A stretch of DNA of 5,343 nt from the NCBI GenBank assembly GCA_937891805.1, contig CALATK010000129.1:1-5343 (forward strand), given 5' to 3'. Shown here piece by piece: positions 4,365 through 5,343 of this stretch. How positions within the stretch are numbered: the first letter of the stretch is position 1; every line of letters starts with the position of its first letter. The position numbers were made by a program, and so were the translations under genes. The DNA comes from an uncultured Fibrobacter sp. (lineage in GTDB: Bacteria; Fibrobacterota; Fibrobacteria; Fibrobacterales; Fibrobacteraceae). The notes beneath the pieces were generated by a model. That model saw nothing but the letters and a program-made list of their open reading frames with translations. It ran no database searches and was not told where the DNA came from.

Positions 4365-5305
4365 GACTGGGGGGCGTCTTGAAGTTCCTTTGGTAGGTTA
4401 AATTTGGTAGATTCCACCAATTTGACGAAATTTTCCACCTCTACGGGGGTGAATTTCGCCTTTATCCAGTCCACTACCTCCTGGACCAGGATCTCGGGGG
4501 CACTGGCACCGCTGGAGAGCCCCACGGTCTCCACCCCCTGGAACCATTCCGGATCCAGGTCGTGGACGGACTCGATCAGGTGGCTCTTGATGCCCTGTTC
4601 CAGCCCCAGTTCCATAAGGCGGGAAGAATTGGAGGAATTCTTTGCCCCTACCACCAGGAGCAGATTCACCTGGGAGCACAGGTCCAAAACGGCGGCCTGA
4701 CGGTTCCCGGTGGCGTAGCACAGATCACCAGCCTCAGGCCCGATGATGTTCGGAAACTTTTCTTTCAGTTTGGCGATAATCTTGCGGGTTTCGGCTACGG
4801 AGAGGGTGGTCTGGGTGATGTAGGCGATTTCCTTGCCGTCGTGGAAAGAGAGCTTTTCGATGTCTTCTTCGTTCCTAATGAGGGTGATGGCGCCTTCAGG
4901 GAGCTGCCCCAGGGTGCCTTCCACCTCGGCGTGTCCGGCATGCCCGATCAGGATAATGTGGCGCCCGGCGTTAAAATGGCGCTTGGCGCTGAAATGGACC
5001 TTGCGCACCAGGGGACAGGTTGCGTCCACCACCTTCAGATGCCTATTTTCGGCGTCCTGGTAGATGTGGTCCGCCACTCCGTGGGCCGAAAAGATGACTA
5101 CGGAACCTTCGGGAACTTCGTCCACTTCGTCGACGAAGATGACGCCTTTGGATTTTAGGGTTTCTACTACATAGCGGTTGTGGACTATCTCGTGTCGCAC
5201 GTAGATTGGGGAGCCGAATTTTTCCAGGGCCTTTTCCACCACGTGAATGGCCCGGTCTACTCCGGCGCAGAATCCGCGAGGGGTGGCAAGAATCAGTTTC
5301 TTCAT
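4361..5305 (-). CDS. ispH: 4-hydroxy-3-methylbut-2-enyl diphosphate reductase (IspH/LytB)
   Basis: 314 residues, close to the E. coli length of 316. It catalyses the last step of the MEP pathway, reducing HMBPP to IPP and DMAPP with a [4Fe-4S] cluster in the cytosol. The cluster ligands are Cys13 (GFCAGVDRA), Cys97 (DATCPLV) and Cys196 (DLCYATGNRQ). Substrate residues are visible: VHNRYVV (His42), FSAHGV (His75), GHAGHAEVEGT (His125, Glu127), TQTTLS (165-170), GAKNSSNS (220-227), SSGASAPE (264-271). ATG 5305 is preferred because GGAG lies 8 bases upstream and the mature family start is MKKLILATPRGFC; ATG 5329 would add eight unsupported residues. All key residues are intact. No promoter is visible in the 38 upstream bases, so it may be read from an upstream gene. 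Confidence 0.97.
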   Translation of the reverse strand: MKKLILATPRGFCAGVDRAIHVVEKALEKFGSPIYVRHEIVHNRYVVETLKSKGVIFVDEVDEVPEGSVVIFSAHGVADHIYQDAENRHLKVVDATCPLVRKVHFSAKRHFNAGRHIILIGHAGHAEVEGTLGQLPEGAITLIRNEEDIEKLSFHDGKEIAYITQTTLSVAETRKIIAKLKEKFPNIIGPEAGDLCYATGNRQAAVLDLCSQVNLLLVVGAKNSSNSSRLMELGLEQGIKSHLIESVHDLDPEWFQGVETVGLSSGASAPEILVQEVVDWIKAKFTPVEVENFVKLVESTKFNLPKELQDAPQS

Positions 5306-5343
5306 GTTTCTTTCTCCTTTTTTCCCCATTTGAGAGGGAGTAA
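5303..5343 (-). CDS. Possible C-terminal end of an upstream gene overlapping ispH (ATGA)
   Basis: One minus-strand frame is open from the window edge to a TGA at 5302-5304 that overlaps the ispH start as ATGA, reading LLPLKWGKKEKET. The geometry suits translational coupling, but 13 codons of open frame are weak evidence and the family cannot be told. Confidence 0.2.

Noticed and set aside
4562..5158. 198-codon plus-strand frame opposite ispH.
   Set aside because: It mirrors ispH codons; no family features and no ribosome site of its own.

Overview
The window looks like chromosomal sequence of a Fibrobacter-like bacterium (probably a gut or rumen MAG) carrying a foreign left end. The Fibrobacter assignment is an inference. 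It rests on the mix of genes, a Gram-negative-type L28, a tRNA-Cys without an encoded CCA, and intergenic heptamer repeats; no database search was possible.

Bases 1-~657 do not match the rest. On the minus strand they hold a chain of partial reading frames: the C-terminal end of a CpaF/TadA-like secretion ATPase, overlapping the start of a TadB-like (type II secretion F family) membrane protein. The TadB-like frame then runs without a stop into an AT-rich N-terminal piece of RnfA, the electron-transport complex subunit. To the right, the ATPase tail is joined in frame to a DEAD-box RNA helicase that keeps domain 1 and has lost domain 2. Two junctions between unrelated proteins within about 550 bases, with changes of codon style, point to assembly chimerism or, less likely, real rearrangement.

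Bases ~657-5343 look like ordinary chromosome. On the minus strand: the helicase N-terminal half; an AlkD-like HEAT-repeat protein whose three DNA-facing aromatic residues are all lysine; tRNA-Cys with its own promoter and terminator; ribosomal protein L28 (rpmB); and IspH, last enzyme of the MEP isoprenoid pathway. On the plus strand: a 53-residue Cys-rich protein; and a two-gene operon of a DUF374 acyltransferase-like protein and a DnaQ-type exonuclease, joined by a GTGA stop/start overlap. Transcription units are separated by clear hairpin terminators: behind the AlkD-like gene (inside the small Cys-rich gene), behind tRNA-Cys, and a two-way one between the exonuclease and rpmB. rpmB has a near-consensus sigma70 promoter whose -35 box covers the ispH stop codon.

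No CRISPR array, insertion sequence, phage gene or complete new multi-gene system was seen. The best candidates for something undescribed are the lysine-substituted AlkD-like protein, the small Cys-rich protein, and the 7-base-period intergenic repeats.
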